From NCBI RefSeq assembly GCF_000150275.1, contig NW_002060946.1:4439035-4503034 (forward strand): a stretch of 64,000 nt of DNA, written 5' to 3'. A program made the position numbers and the translations under genes. The stretch is from Trichoplax adhaerens (Eukaryota; Placozoa; Uniplacotomia; Trichoplacea; Trichoplacidae). Below, in pieces: positions 28,721 through 45,437 of the stretch; position 1 is the first letter of the stretch; each line of letters begins with the position of its first letter. The notes beneath the pieces were generated by a model. The model was not told the DNA's origin. It made no database searches and was given only the letters and a program-made list of their open reading frames with translations.

Positions 28721-31700
28721 ATGGTGAGCAATAGGATCATATTGAGTACACTAACAGTGTCATGTTGCGGTGATAGCATTTAATATCAATACTCTATCCC
28801 GCAATACATAACATGGTAGTATTATGCCACTGAATGAATGCAATAAACGTAGCGGTCGAACACCACAACAACTTGATTATGTTCTTGCTTAATCACAACT
28901 GTCAATTAGAAATGAATGCATAGAGAAGTGATCATCTAGATTAAGTGATTGAACTAAGATTGGAATCTGTAACGGATAAAATGCTTGATCAGAAGTGCCA
29001 ATTAGAAATGAATGCATAGACAAGTGATCATCTAGATTAAGTGATTGAACTAAGATTGGAAGCTGTAACAGACAAAATGCTTGATCAGAGTGTCAATTAG
29101 AAATGAATGCATAGAGAAGTAATCATCTAGATTAAGTGATTGAACTAAGATTGGAAGCTATAACGGATAAAATGCTTGATCAGAATAGAAATGAATGCAT
29201 AGAGAAGTAATAATCTAGATTAAGCGATTGAACTAAGATTGGAAGCTGTAACAGACAAAATGCTTGATCAGAGTGTCAATTAGAAATGAATGCATAGACA
29301 AGTAATCATCTAGATTAAGTGATTGAACTAAGATTGGAAGGTGTAACAGACAAAATGCTTGATCAGAGTGTCAATTAGAAATGAATGCATAGAGAAGTAA
29401 TTATCTAGATTAAGTGATTGAACTAAGATTGGAAGCTGTAACAGACAAAATGCTTGATCAGAGTGTCAATTAGAAATGAATGCATAGAGAAGTAATCATC
29501 TAGATTAAGTGATTGAACTAAGATTGGAAGCTATAACGGATAAAATGCTTGATCAGAATAGAAATGAATGCATAGAGAAGTAATAATCTACATTGAGTGA
29601 TTGAACTAAGATTGGAAGCTATAACGGATAAAATGCTTGATCAGAAGTGTCAATCAGAAATGAATGCATAGACAAGTGATCATCTAGATTAAGTGATTTA
29701 ACTAAGATTGGAAGCTGTAACAGACACAATGCTTGATCAGAAGTGTCAATTAGAAATGAATGCATAGAGAAGTAATAATCTACATTGAGTGATTGAACTA
29801 AAATTGGAAGCTGTAACGGATAAAATGCTGTCATGAGTGGTAATAAGAAGTATGAACGTATTGCATATTCAATAAAATTGTCTACTGTACCTTTTCTCTC
29901 CTAGCATGGTAGAGTCAAAGTTAAGACAACAGCCGAAAAGGAAGCTGAGCGACGTGCTGAGCTGACCAGACGGGCTCATCAATTCGCTCGTGAAACGGAT
30001 GCTATTTTTACTAAGGTAATTAGTTTACTCTGACATAACTAAACATTATTATTCCTTTTCTAGTTTTACACACACGTGTGTACCAGTATAACAGAGGCCT
30101 TTATTAATGAATGAATTAATTTTATATTATTAGCATGCAATAATTATTATCATAATCATTCAGCTTTCATATGGATAGCTTTCCTTCATAACGTACTATG
30201 ATTACGTTTTTTATCTGTTTTGTAGCGTAAAAATGGGGAATTAGACGAAAAAATGCTACAGGATAGTCAAAATTTATTAATGCAAAACCCAGATTTCTAT
30301 ACAGTATGGAATATTCGCCGGGAAAGTTTCCTATCATTAGCCGAGATCAAGTATCTAACTGAATATCTTAAATTAATTTTAACCTTTGATACTGCAGTAG
30401 GAAATCATCTCACTAAAAATATCGTACCATTTTGTTAATAAATGGACGAGATAAATTTTGACCTTGTATTCAATTTTTAAATAAGATCTTCATACGAGTA
30501 TTCAAATGGATTTTTAAACAGAGATGATGATGAAATGGAAAAATTATACAATAATGAGCTTGCATTGCTTTTGGCATGTTTGAGAATCAATCCAAAGTCA
30601 TATGGTGTCTGGTGTCATCGAAGGTGGATCATGACACATATGAAATATCCAAACTGGCAACATGAACTAGACTTATGCAATAAATATCTAGAATATGATT
30701 CCAGAAATTGTAAGTAACTCTCATAAACTAACTCTTACTATAGATTATGGATTAAATTGTAATTTATTCGTATGTTAATTATTATTCATAAAGACTTTCG
30801 TTACTGAGAAAGCTAATGCAAAAATGTTATGCTACAGTTCACTGTTGGGATCACAGACGCTTCGTAGTTGCATATACAGAAGGAGTTACAGACGTAACGG
30901 AGTTAGAATATACAATGAAGAAAATTAAGCAAACATTTTCTAATTTTTCTGCTTGGCATTATCGGAGTAAATTACTTCTTAAAGTAAATAATAACCTAGA
31001 AATACCTAGGAAAGATTCTATATGGGTGAAAGAAGGTATAATAGCAACTTTGGCATTTACTATCTGTGGTAGATTTTATTACTAACCTTTAATGTACGCA
31101 AGTGTAGTAATAGTAAAATCATCTATAATACTGACGTTGATGTATTTATCTTGGAAGAACTCGATTACATTATGAATGCTATTTATACTGATCCTAACGA
31201 CCAGAGTGCTTGGCTGTACCATAAATGGTTGCTCGGTAGAGGTTAGCATTGATGACACTAACGCAGAATTGAAGTATTGTATCTGACTTTCCTCATTTAA
31301 TATCTTCATAGAAGAAGTAACTTCCACCATATGCACACTCTATGTTGCAAAGTATGCTGAACATGAAAATTCTCAAATCAGCGTTATGGTAACTTGGTCA
31401 CTTCCGCTAACTGTGGATGAAGCTAACAAAACAGTTATTACTCTAGATGAAAAGCAATTAGACTGTATCTGGAAAAATAATCACAACAACTCTTATGCCT
31501 CTCACATTTGGGTATGAAATATTGCATTACTACATGTGAATTTCATGAATGTTGATCTAGTTGATCAATTGCGTTACAAAATAGCACTTGCTTCTATAAC
31601 AAACTAATCACTTAGAAATTTACTATGTTGTCCATTCATGTATGCGTTGCATCTAATATTTTTATCTTCTTTTAAGTTCAGTTTACATATACTAACTATG

Positions 31701-33406
31701 AGTCATGTATGATGATGATTTTAATTACTGATATGTTACTTAAAGTAAAGAATTCTCAGCACACCCAAAGTTAATTAAAATTATCCTAGGATTTGTCAAT
31801 GAGCCTGAAATACACTGATTGAGTGTACCTCCGTTTTACACCGTGAATTGCGTTCGATAATGTGAATGTATTTAAATTATCAAGGTAACCGAGATACAAG
31901 GTATCTCTGGCGAACCTCATGTCATTCATGCTGGATCAAAAGACCACGGATCATTACAAGTAAATTTAGAAAAAGGTAGTATCTTTTAACGTTAGACTTT
32001 CACCCCTTTAAACAACCTTTATCTTATTCTCGACTTGTCCGTACATGAGTAAAGCTTTTTCAACATTTGTAGTTTTTGTAGTAAATGAAAAAGTCTTTAG
32101 AAGAACGCTGCTTCAACAACCAGCACGTAAAATCCTTAAAATATTTACTAACGTTTTTATTTGGTAGGGTGTAACAAAGCTTGGGTATTATCAAGAGACG
32201 AGAATATGATCAAGTGCGTCATTCATATGACGTGCAAATATTTATTGATTATGTCCTATGTTTCATTGATGTAAAATCTTAATATTGACTTTTTTATGGA
32301 ACTTATACAGAGAGAAAATGGCTGTCGAATTAGAAACACTAAATACTCAGAAACAACTATTAGATGAACTATATGAAATTGAACCGGAAAACAAATGTAA
32401 TTTATTAAAACAGAATTAGTTATAGTATTAACACTTACTACGGTTCTTTATTAAATTTTATGCTCAAAAACTCCAACCCATCGCAGAATGTGTTTATCGA
32501 TATTAACAAAAAGTTTCGTTTGATTTTTTACTAGGGTTAACATTATCTCAAATTTACCTCGGTCACGCACTTAATGGCGTCAAACCAGATTATGAATTCT
32601 CGGAAGAAGATTTTGATAATCTGATTGAAAAATTACTCACGCTCGATCCGAAAAGGAAAGGCTATTATTGTGACTTAAGTAAGCGATTTACTTTCTTTAT
32701 TCGCTTCATAAGCCATCCAATTTTTAAAAGATAATCGTCTTTCTTTAATATTACTTCGTAAATATAGGAAGTAAGATCATTCTTGAAAGATATACTTTAA
32801 ATTTAATACAAGAACCTTCCTATCAGGTACTAAGAACTTTTACTATCGTAACAAGTGTAAATGCTGATTTATTAACTATTTTTAAATGATCAATATCAGC
32901 AACTTAGAAAGATTGACTTATCCAAGAAGCAGTTATCATGTTTGCATTTAATGCACCTTTATTCCCATATAACTGAAATTGATCTGTCGAAGAATGAATT
33001 AGTGAATCTTGATGACTGTAGCCCACTTTATTGTTTGCGTGTTCTAATTGCAAATGATAACTTGGTTAAAAGTCTGAAAAATATACAATACTTGCCAAAC
33101 CTACAAGAACTGCTGTTAAAGAATAATGGTATCCTTTGAATTTATATTTATAATTGTACAGCTTACAAAATGCAATTACTACCATACTACTTTTGTCACT
33201 AACTATGAATACATATAATTCAGTGAAGTACTTAACAACTTTTCAAAGCCATCACCAACATAGATGACCTGCTGCCTCTGCAAGACAGTGCATCAATTAG
33301 GTCTCTTGATTTAAGCAATAACCCTATTTCCCAACGAAGAAGTTACCGTCAAGATGTGAAACAACTGTTGCCTCAACTACAGACATTAGATGGAGAATTA
33401 ATCTGA
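28721..33406 (+). CDS. RABGGTA: Rab geranylgeranyltransferase subunit alpha
   Basis: Fourteen exons. Exon 1 contributes only ATG (28721-28723, followed by GTGAGC); exon 2 (29905-30015) begins HGRVKVKT, matching the vertebrate N-terminus MHGRLKVKT. Then 30226-30350, 30522-30709, 30838-31025, 31103-31241, 31312-31511, 31885-31975, 32168-32213, 32311-32396, 32535-32678, 32768-32826, 32900-33128 and 33249-33406, about 588 residues (human 567). Prenyltransferase alpha repeats are clear: [43 protein letters not shown] and [13 protein letters not shown]. An Ig-like insert follows (SHIWVTEI region), then C-terminal leucine-rich repeats from about residue 461 ([31 protein letters not shown]). The enzyme, with the beta subunit and Rab escort protein, geranylgeranylates Rab GTPases. 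The 30838/31103 junction has an alternative (donor at 31036, acceptor before 31158). Intron 1 carries a minisatellite. Confidence 0.95.
28895..29830. repeat. minisatellite of ~95-bp units inside RABGGTA intron 1
   Basis: About ten tandem units, each containing TCAATTAGAAATGAATGCAT, a CATCTAGATTAAGTGATTG segment, ACTAAGATTGGAAGCTGTAA and AAAATGCTTGATCAGA. Starts fall near 28899, 28998, 29093, 29187, 29276, 29370, 29464, 29558, 29651 and 29748. Units lacking TGTCAATT (near 29187 and 29558) recur in the same context, which suggests a higher-order duplication. A chance minus-strand open frame (29619-29834) arises from the repeats. Confidence 0.95.
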
Positions 33407-34960
33407 GACGGTATAAATAAATATAGACAAAGATATATTAAAGTGCTTTCTTTAGTTGATAGATTTTGCATGAAATTCATTCAACTCCCAGATATGATGT
33501 ATTCAAAAATAAAAATAATTATAATGTACCATTAATTTCACCTGCTATCTATTCATTGTTAGAGAGTTTAATATTTTTAATATTAATGGCTATATTCTTG
33601 AAAGATTTTGAATGCTGACGTTTATGTTTTCACGAAATAGGAATAGGTAAATTGATCACCAGCACTAATGTAACGTACAAATGTATCATTCACGTTGTTA
33701 ATCACTATTCACTGCTGTATCATATTGTTGACGACTACTATAGAATTGAAAATAAAATTTCAATTTCTTTTAACTGTTTGGTAAATTTTATCCTGTTTAG
33801 AGCAATTTATAGCTACTAACGGATACATTAGCCTAATATAAAAAATAAATGTCACCCTTGTGTCCAGATGTCAGTATATCACAGGCAGACAGGCTTGCTA
33901 CAAATAAATACAATACACTATGTAATCCCTCCATTTGTGTGAGGGCACATGTTTTTAAATTATATGATGTATTAATTGCAGTAATTAATGTAAATACATA
34001 TCACAGAAATGTAGTTAATCATATACCCGTATAAATATTATCCAATTACGCAATTAGACTTTAGTTATGGATAGTAATCATTCCAATAATATTTTATTTT
34101 ATTTAATGAGATAATTAATTAATGTGCATACGCTACACTGTGTTGTGTATTTCTATTTGTCCGTGTTACGGAATCAAGGCTACTTCAATAACTTCGTTAG
34201 CAAAATGATCTACTTGATTCCAATTACATTAAGTTTTTAAGACTACTCCACAATAAGTTATAAGTAACCTTGGAAAACCAGTTAATATTTCGATCTACAG
34301 AGAATACAAAATCGACATCACTTCTATGGCTTCGTTAGGAAAATAATCTACAACTCTATAATTGTGCTTACTACTTTCGGATGCTGTCGAGTAATAGTGT
34401 TCCACTGTAGCTCCAACCATAATTACGCCATGATTGCACCGTCTGTACCGTACGTCTGTAACTAGAGCACTATACTACTATATACTGTACAGTACAGGAC
34501 TGCCGCCACCATACTGTACTTAGTAAAGTAGCTCTGCTATTTTTCAACGTATTGTAGAGTATAAATAACAGTCAGATGTAAACCGTCTATAGATGTACTG
34601 TATACTACAACGCGGACAGTAGGTCAATCAAGATATTATTTGTAGTATCTCCGCGTCGTGTTGTTTCAGACATCTCCAATTTCACCATTACAAAATCATA
34701 ACATTTACCCAATTTAATTTTGGTTGTCTTGTTTACCAATCAATATTCTACTTTTAAAGTTGATTTCATTTTAAGATCCTAAAACGAATCAGTAATTATC
34801 CTATTAATAAAAATTACATCATCGAAATTGTGAATTTGATCATTCAGCAAAGGCCTTCACCCTTCCTCAACACAACAACGTCCTGTGGTGATTTACTCTT
34901 TTTAGAATCCGGATTTGGATAGAATATCACGGATTTATCTCTACACTCTTTATAACTGCC
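33407..34960. other. intergenic with CTGTAC-motif cluster
   Basis: 3' flank of RABGGTA (AAATAAATA shortly after the stop) and promoter of the four-TM gene. A cluster of TACTGTAC/GTACAGTAC-type motifs lies at about 34430-34610. The open frame at 33849-34034 is not supported. Confidence 0.5.
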
Positions 34961-36331
34961 ATGGATGAAGACGATTATGTTACATTATTAATGGCAGACG
35001 AGGAATATTGCACTAGCTGCATAAATCGTGTTAAAGGTAAGACCATAGAATGTGAAAATTCTGTTAGAAAGATATTTTAGTACCGTTGATGACTAGTAAA
35101 AAAATTATGAATCCAATCAGTTTGATATGATGGCCAATTTGGAGAGACCGTTTTCCACTTTTCAAGGCTAATTCCTTCATGAAAATGAAATTGAATACAT
35201 TTTTTGACCGATTTTAAAAATTGTCTGCGAAATGGACGTATAAAATACACGTACGCTCACGGTAAAAAAAAAAAAAGCATAGTACAGTACTTTACGTAAT
35301 CGTTCACGATATGAAACTGACTGCAGTAACCCATATTTAGTGAAATAGTACTATAGAACTTATTTCCTAATAATAAAACAACCTGATCCCTTAATATGCT
35401 TGGTGTACGCAGCGATGACATATACATAATAGGAAAGTTAAAACACAAGACTAATTTGAACAAACTTGAATGCAGATGTACCTGTTAAATGTGTCTTTGC
35501 CATAGAGATTATGGTCTGTACTGGCTAAGAAACGGACAAGTTTCACAAAGTACAGTACAGTATGGAAAGTTAGCACACCCATTTTACGGTAGTATATTCC
35601 TATCGTATATTGGCTTCCTCTTTAATTTAATGAAAAACTAGGTCATTACACAGCAGTTATCTATTTTGTTATACAGTATAATGACATACATTGATTTACG
35701 TATTTCTCAACTTGTATCATGAAGTAGGTACAAGTAATGCGATGATATTTATTGATTTATCTGTTGCTTACGTTACTAGAATGTCTGAAAATGATCACAA
35801 GAACGATATGCTATTTAGTTTTAATTGCTCTTTACACCGTAGTGCCTGTCTTCTATGCTATGCAAGGTAAGAGAATATATTAAATTGAATTGATTCATGT
35901 GGCAATTATCTAATCAGCTTTGACTTCATTTTATCTCATTGATCATAGGTTTTTACTTATTCGCTAACGGTTGCCGCCCTCAATATTTCTATTTTGGCCC
36001 CGCAACCACATTATTAATGTCACTATATCTTTTTTCATGCTCAATGATACTGGTGACTTTCTTTGTCCTCTGGAGATTATATCCATCCAGCGTTAACTTG
36101 AGACACAATATTGCAAATATACTTGCATTTTTCATCGTTATTGGTGTTGGATTTGAGCTAGTTCTGATATATTTTTTACTATTCCAATTTCATAGCAATG
36201 TTACATTCGTCCACATCACTTTTTGTAACACTACCTTCTTAAGTGTGGCAACAAGTCCATTCCTCTGCCTTTTGTATATGATTATTAATTCTATTTTCCT
36301 ACCAATTTTTAGATTTAACATTCTAGAGTAA
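34961..36331 (+). CDS. unrecognised four-transmembrane protein
   Basis: Three exons joined in phase: 34961-35036, 35780-35866 and 35949-36331, 181 residues. An acidic N-terminus (MDEDDYVTLLMADEEYC) is followed by a Lys/Arg patch and four hydrophobic helices: about residues 36-58, 72-93, 107-131 and 140-172. Between helices 1 and 2 is a short loop with GCRPQYFYFGP. No conserved enzyme or receptor motif is visible. The Cys-Arg-Pro loop followed by a new helix loosely recalls small four-TM families such as TMEM272-like proteins, but I do not claim membership. It may be lineage-restricted. Support for its being a real gene is the consistent phase over three exons with good donors (GGTAAG, GGTAAG) and acceptors and a clean membrane topology. 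It stands alone between RABGGTA and the 186-bp array. Confidence 0.7.
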
Positions 36332-38341
36332 GAAATTTTTACAATTTCATTAGACCTTTAAAAGACATTGATTATCATAAACAGTTTGTAAGGTAATGAT
36401 TTTATATGCAACAATTAGGTAGCTATAATTACATGTATACACATCTATGATGGTATTTATACTGTATTGTTCTTGTATGACTGAACCTTAGTCGCTCTTT
36501 ATTACTCTTATATACTACTGTACCATTTACTGTACATCATAATTTAAGTTTAGTTTATCTATCCATATAATTCATTGCTTCCTGAAATTGAATCATCATT
36601 TGTAAATCTCTTATGGCCTTGGAGCTGCTATTCTAACTAAGGTTGTAAATTCTACTACATCGATAAAGAAAACGACCGTACGATTCAAGTGTAGATAAAA
36701 GTAGAATTGGTGATTTCCAACGATAAATCTGAATTATTGATGTATACCGGTTATAATAATATTTAATTATGTCCCTTTCAATACTATTCATGATATTGAT
36801 AAATTATATACATTGTTCTGTTTTATAATGTAAAGGAAATCAACTGATATGAATTTTCAGTTTGTTCTAGGCCTTGTACAGGTGTGTATGTGCTATTCAT
36901 CATATACTGTATCTATACATACATCATCCAATTATTATTTACTAATGTACGTATACCATGCTCGTGCACCGTGCACAAGTTATCAGATACCCATTAAAGG
37001 TACCTCTAAAGTGTATGATTTGTAAATAACAATCATCAATATTCGGAAAAATCCTGGAATCAGGATAATGTACAATAATTTTGCTTGATTTAGCTGTAAA
37101 CTTTACAATTTATCAAGCCTTCAACGACATCCATACGCATGTATGCATATCGTCTGAAATAGCAGTTATCTCGAGTTCTATCCATATCTATTTATCATTC
37201 AATTATGTTATATAAGTATATAATCCGCTGCATTACAGCATATGATCTATACTCCCATTTTTTTACCATTAATCATGAGCAAACACTAACGCTCGAAAAA
37301 TATGTACAACCGATATATATTTTCTCTTATACATACTGTATAGTGCTACAGTATTGATAAGGTACTGATACCAAAATATCTACTGTATACCTAAAAAGGA
37401 AATGATGAGGATTCTTGGACTTGGTGATTACTCCATCTACATTAGTTCTACAGCAGTGGTCAACTTTTACTCAATTGATTGATGTCTTCATTGCTTTACC
37501 ATAATGCACATTAGGATTAGTGCTTCTTCTATCTGTAGCAGTTTCTCTATAAAAAAATACGACAATTATTCACGCATAATGTGTACAGTAATTCTTAAGC
37601 CAACAATCAAGTTGTATCTCATCACACTCAACATCAGCAAAACTATGCTCTACAAAGTCACATCGCCATAAACTGCTGTAGTTTGGAGATAGTGAATTGT
37701 ACTAATTTGAGAGATTTGTATGCAGTGGCTACCACTTGAATTCCAGAAATATAGTATCCATCTAGAAACGGTTTTGTAAAGTGTACTCTACGACTTGAGT
37801 GATAGCTTTTAGTAGAATGGCCAGAAACGTAGTCAACCTTAGGATTATGTTGTACTGAAAGGCCGTTGGCCTCTCTTTCCTTTTAGTACTGTACAAATGG
37901 TGGGGATTAGCTTAACGTCCTATCTAAGTCCTATCACTTCGCTGACCGAAAGAACACAATTCTAATGTTTAGTAATGTCCTACACAGTACACCCTGAGTT
38001 GTTGGGTGGACAGCCATTTGGCCTCATTTCGTCAGTAAATTGTGTCAAAGACTTGGTTATGGCGAGACTTTAGTATAACGAGAGTGGATTTTGAATTGAC
38101 TGATTTTTTGTAAATGAAGTAATATTACATTTGTATCCCATTGGCTGTTACTAAGCTCTGTGGATCCACCTGAAAGAACAACTCCTATAAATACTATACA
38201 GTACAGTGTAGCTCTGCTTGGAAGTAGTAACTTAGATGATCCATGTTATTTCAATGAATACCAATGATTTCGAAAACAGATACGGAAAATCTATGGTATA
38301 CTGAGTGATTATTTTTCGACATTTTCGGCCTCATTGGGTAC
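36332..38341. other. intergenic, nothing recognised
   Basis: AT-rich DNA between the four-TM gene and the 186-bp array. TACTGTAC-type motifs are scattered (for example near 36480-36540, 37340-37390 and 38195). No coding exon or RNA gene was recognised. Confidence 0.5.
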
Positions 38342-39276
38342 AGTATTGAAAGTCCGTCTATCCGAGGGGAGTGTCCGGTCGGATTCGGTCCGGCCCAGCC
38401 CAGGTCTATCGAGTGGTCTATGGCTGAGTAGGCTGCGACGTGGATTGCATACAGTATGGTGTAAAGTGTACGGTTCTGGTCTTTCGACATAGTGAAATGA
38501 CCAGCCGTGGTTCGACTAATCGCTGCCATTCTAGTATTGAAAGTCCGTCTATCCGAGGGGAGTGTCCGGTCGGATTCGGTCCGATCCAGGTCTATCGAGT
38601 GGTCTATGGCTGAGTAGGCTGCGAAGTGGATTGCATACAGTATGGTGTAAAGTGTACGGTTCTGGTCTTTCGGCATAGCGAAATGACCAGTCACGGTTCG
38701 ACTAATCGCTGCCATTCTTGTATTGAAAGTCAGTCTATCCGAGGGGAGTGTCCGGTCGGATTCGGTCCGGCCCAGGTCTTTCGAGTGGTCTATGGCTGAG
38801 TAGGCTGCGAAGTGGATTGCATACAGTATTGCGTAAAGTGTACGGTTCTGGTCTTTCGGTATAGTGAAATGACCAGCAGCAGTTCGACTAATCGCTGCCA
38901 TTCTAGTATTGAAAGTCCGTCTATCCGAGGGGAGTGTCCGGTCGGATTCGGTCCGGTCCAGGTCTTTCGAGTGGTCTATGGGCTGAGTAGGCTGCGAAGT
39001 GGATTGCATACAGTATGGTGTAAAGTGTACGGTTCTGGTCTTTCGGCATAGCGAAATGACCAGCAGCGGTTCGACTAATCGCTGCCATTCTAGTATTGAA
39101 AGTCCGTCTATCCGAGGGGAGTGTCCGGTGGGGTTCGGTCCGATCCAGATCTTCGAGTGGTCTTATGGCTGAGTAGGCTGCGAAGTGGATTGCATACAGT
39201 ATGGTGTAAAGTGTACGGTTCTGGTCTTTCGGTATAGTGAAATGACCAGCCGTGGTTCGACTAATCGCTGCCATTC
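38342..39276. repeat. GC-richer tandem array, five copies of ~186 bp
   Basis: Units start (AGTATTGAAAGTCCGTCTAT) near 38342, 38533, 38719, 38905 and 39092; the first has a 5-bp CCCAG insertion, the fourth one extra G near 38982. Composition is visibly more GC-rich than anything around it. Each unit contains TGGCTGAGTAGG and, 88 bp downstream, GGTTCGACTAAT, which resemble RNA polymerase III A and B boxes. 186 is a multiple of three, so the minus strand stays open for 252 codons (39009-38251), but that frame is repeat-derived. The array ends about 120 bp before the first lysyl-tRNA synthetase ATG. Confidence 0.95.
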
Positions 39277-39288
39277 TCCGGCTGTAGC

Positions 39289-39330
39289 GACGTCACTTCT
39301 TCCTTCAAGTACGACGTGCAGCGACGTGAC
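39289..39330. promoter_or_regulatory. CRE/ATF-like sites upstream of lysyl-tRNA synthetase
   Basis: GACGTCAC (39289-39296) and GACGTGAC (39323-39330), with ACGACGTGC between them, lie within about 110 bp upstream of the first in-frame ATG (39399). Such sites bind bZIP factors of the CREB/ATF group. The role is inferred from motif and position. Confidence 0.4.
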
Positions 39331-39398
39331 ACTTCAGTCGCCTCACTCGTACTCTTAAACCATGGTAACAGCCTGGTGTGTCTTCACCAACGGGATAC

Positions 39399-44395
<4,997 letters not shown>

Positions 44396-45437
44396 AAACT
44401 TCGTCACGAAGACATTTGGTGACCTCAAGGTGAAAGAGTTCAACTAGACCGCTTGAAAGAATACAAGTATCAAGGGATTATATACTATTAATATCATCTC
44501 CCTTGCAAGTACTGTAGTCTCGAAAGGTTATATTAAATTTTTCAGTACCACATCAGATACTAGATACAAATAAAGTTCCTCGAACTTGAGTATATTTTTT
44601 GCAACTCTTTGGAATGAGGTCTTTACGATAACTAGGGACTCCAAATATTAGAATCTGCTGAAATGTTCAGCTAATATAATAAAAGTAGCATAGTAATCAC
44701 ATTAATTATAGCGAATTTGTTTTTAGTCTTACAATAATTTATCATACTGCATATACCTACCTACTTTATCACTTATTGTATATGTTATACAATTTTATAA
44801 TAAAACATACAATTGCAATGAAGGCTTTGTCTGCGGTATTTATCGAAATCTGCAGTTGGCTGCTTTTACATATTTTTACATTATCATAACGGACCTGATG
44901 GGTGTCATTGAAAATATTAAGGCGATAGCATAGCCATAACGCACAAGTGCCTATACGAAATATTTACGTACAAAAACTGTACACTAAACACAGACGTGAT
45001 TTCATCGTCATTGGAAAGCAATTTTGCATTTTAAACTAGTGCATCGGCACCATATATCGGACGGGTGGATATTGTACTGCATATATTATGTTATACAATA
45101 CAGTACTCGTTTTACAGGCTCTTGTCAACAAGAATATAGTATATTCAATCTTTTATTTTATATTATAAATAATTAATATATCTTATTTCATTTTTAAATG
45201 GATTATCTTGTATACAACTAAATATATAGGAGTATCACGCGTTTACGTAAAAAATAGTTACCACAGTATTTGACACATTTTAATAACATTTCAAGTAGCT
45301 CCACCAGATAAAACTGTTACCTTTACAGCTACACATACGATCTCGGCGTCTGTAATTGATGATCCGAAAATCTGCTTACAAACTGATGAATAAATTCTAT
45401 AGTATTTTCAAATTGAGAAGCTAAAATAATTTTACCT
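44396..45437. other. intergenic between convergent genes
   Basis: 3' flanks of lysyl-tRNA synthetase (+; AAATAAAG near 44570) and OTUD6B (-). No coding segment was recognised. A single TACAGTACTCG-type motif lies near 45100. Confidence 0.5.

Noticed and set aside
28895-29830. CRISPR-like regular repeats
   Set aside because: Units are contiguous ~95-bp tandem repeats without unique spacers, and the genome is eukaryotic.
29619-29834. 71-codon minus-strand frame with repeated [13 protein letters not shown]
   Set aside because: Created by the RABGGTA intron 1 minisatellite; not maintained over all units.
31158-31241. Shorter RABGGTA exon 6 beginning at 31158
   Set aside because: It is in phase with a donor at 31036, but it drops [13 protein letters not shown], which aligns residue for residue with the vertebrate protein; the 31103 start is preferred.
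38607-38706. tRNA gene suggested by A- and B-box-like words
   Set aside because: The spacing is long, no cloverleaf acceptor stem is apparent and no T-run terminator follows; kept only as a repeat with box-like words.
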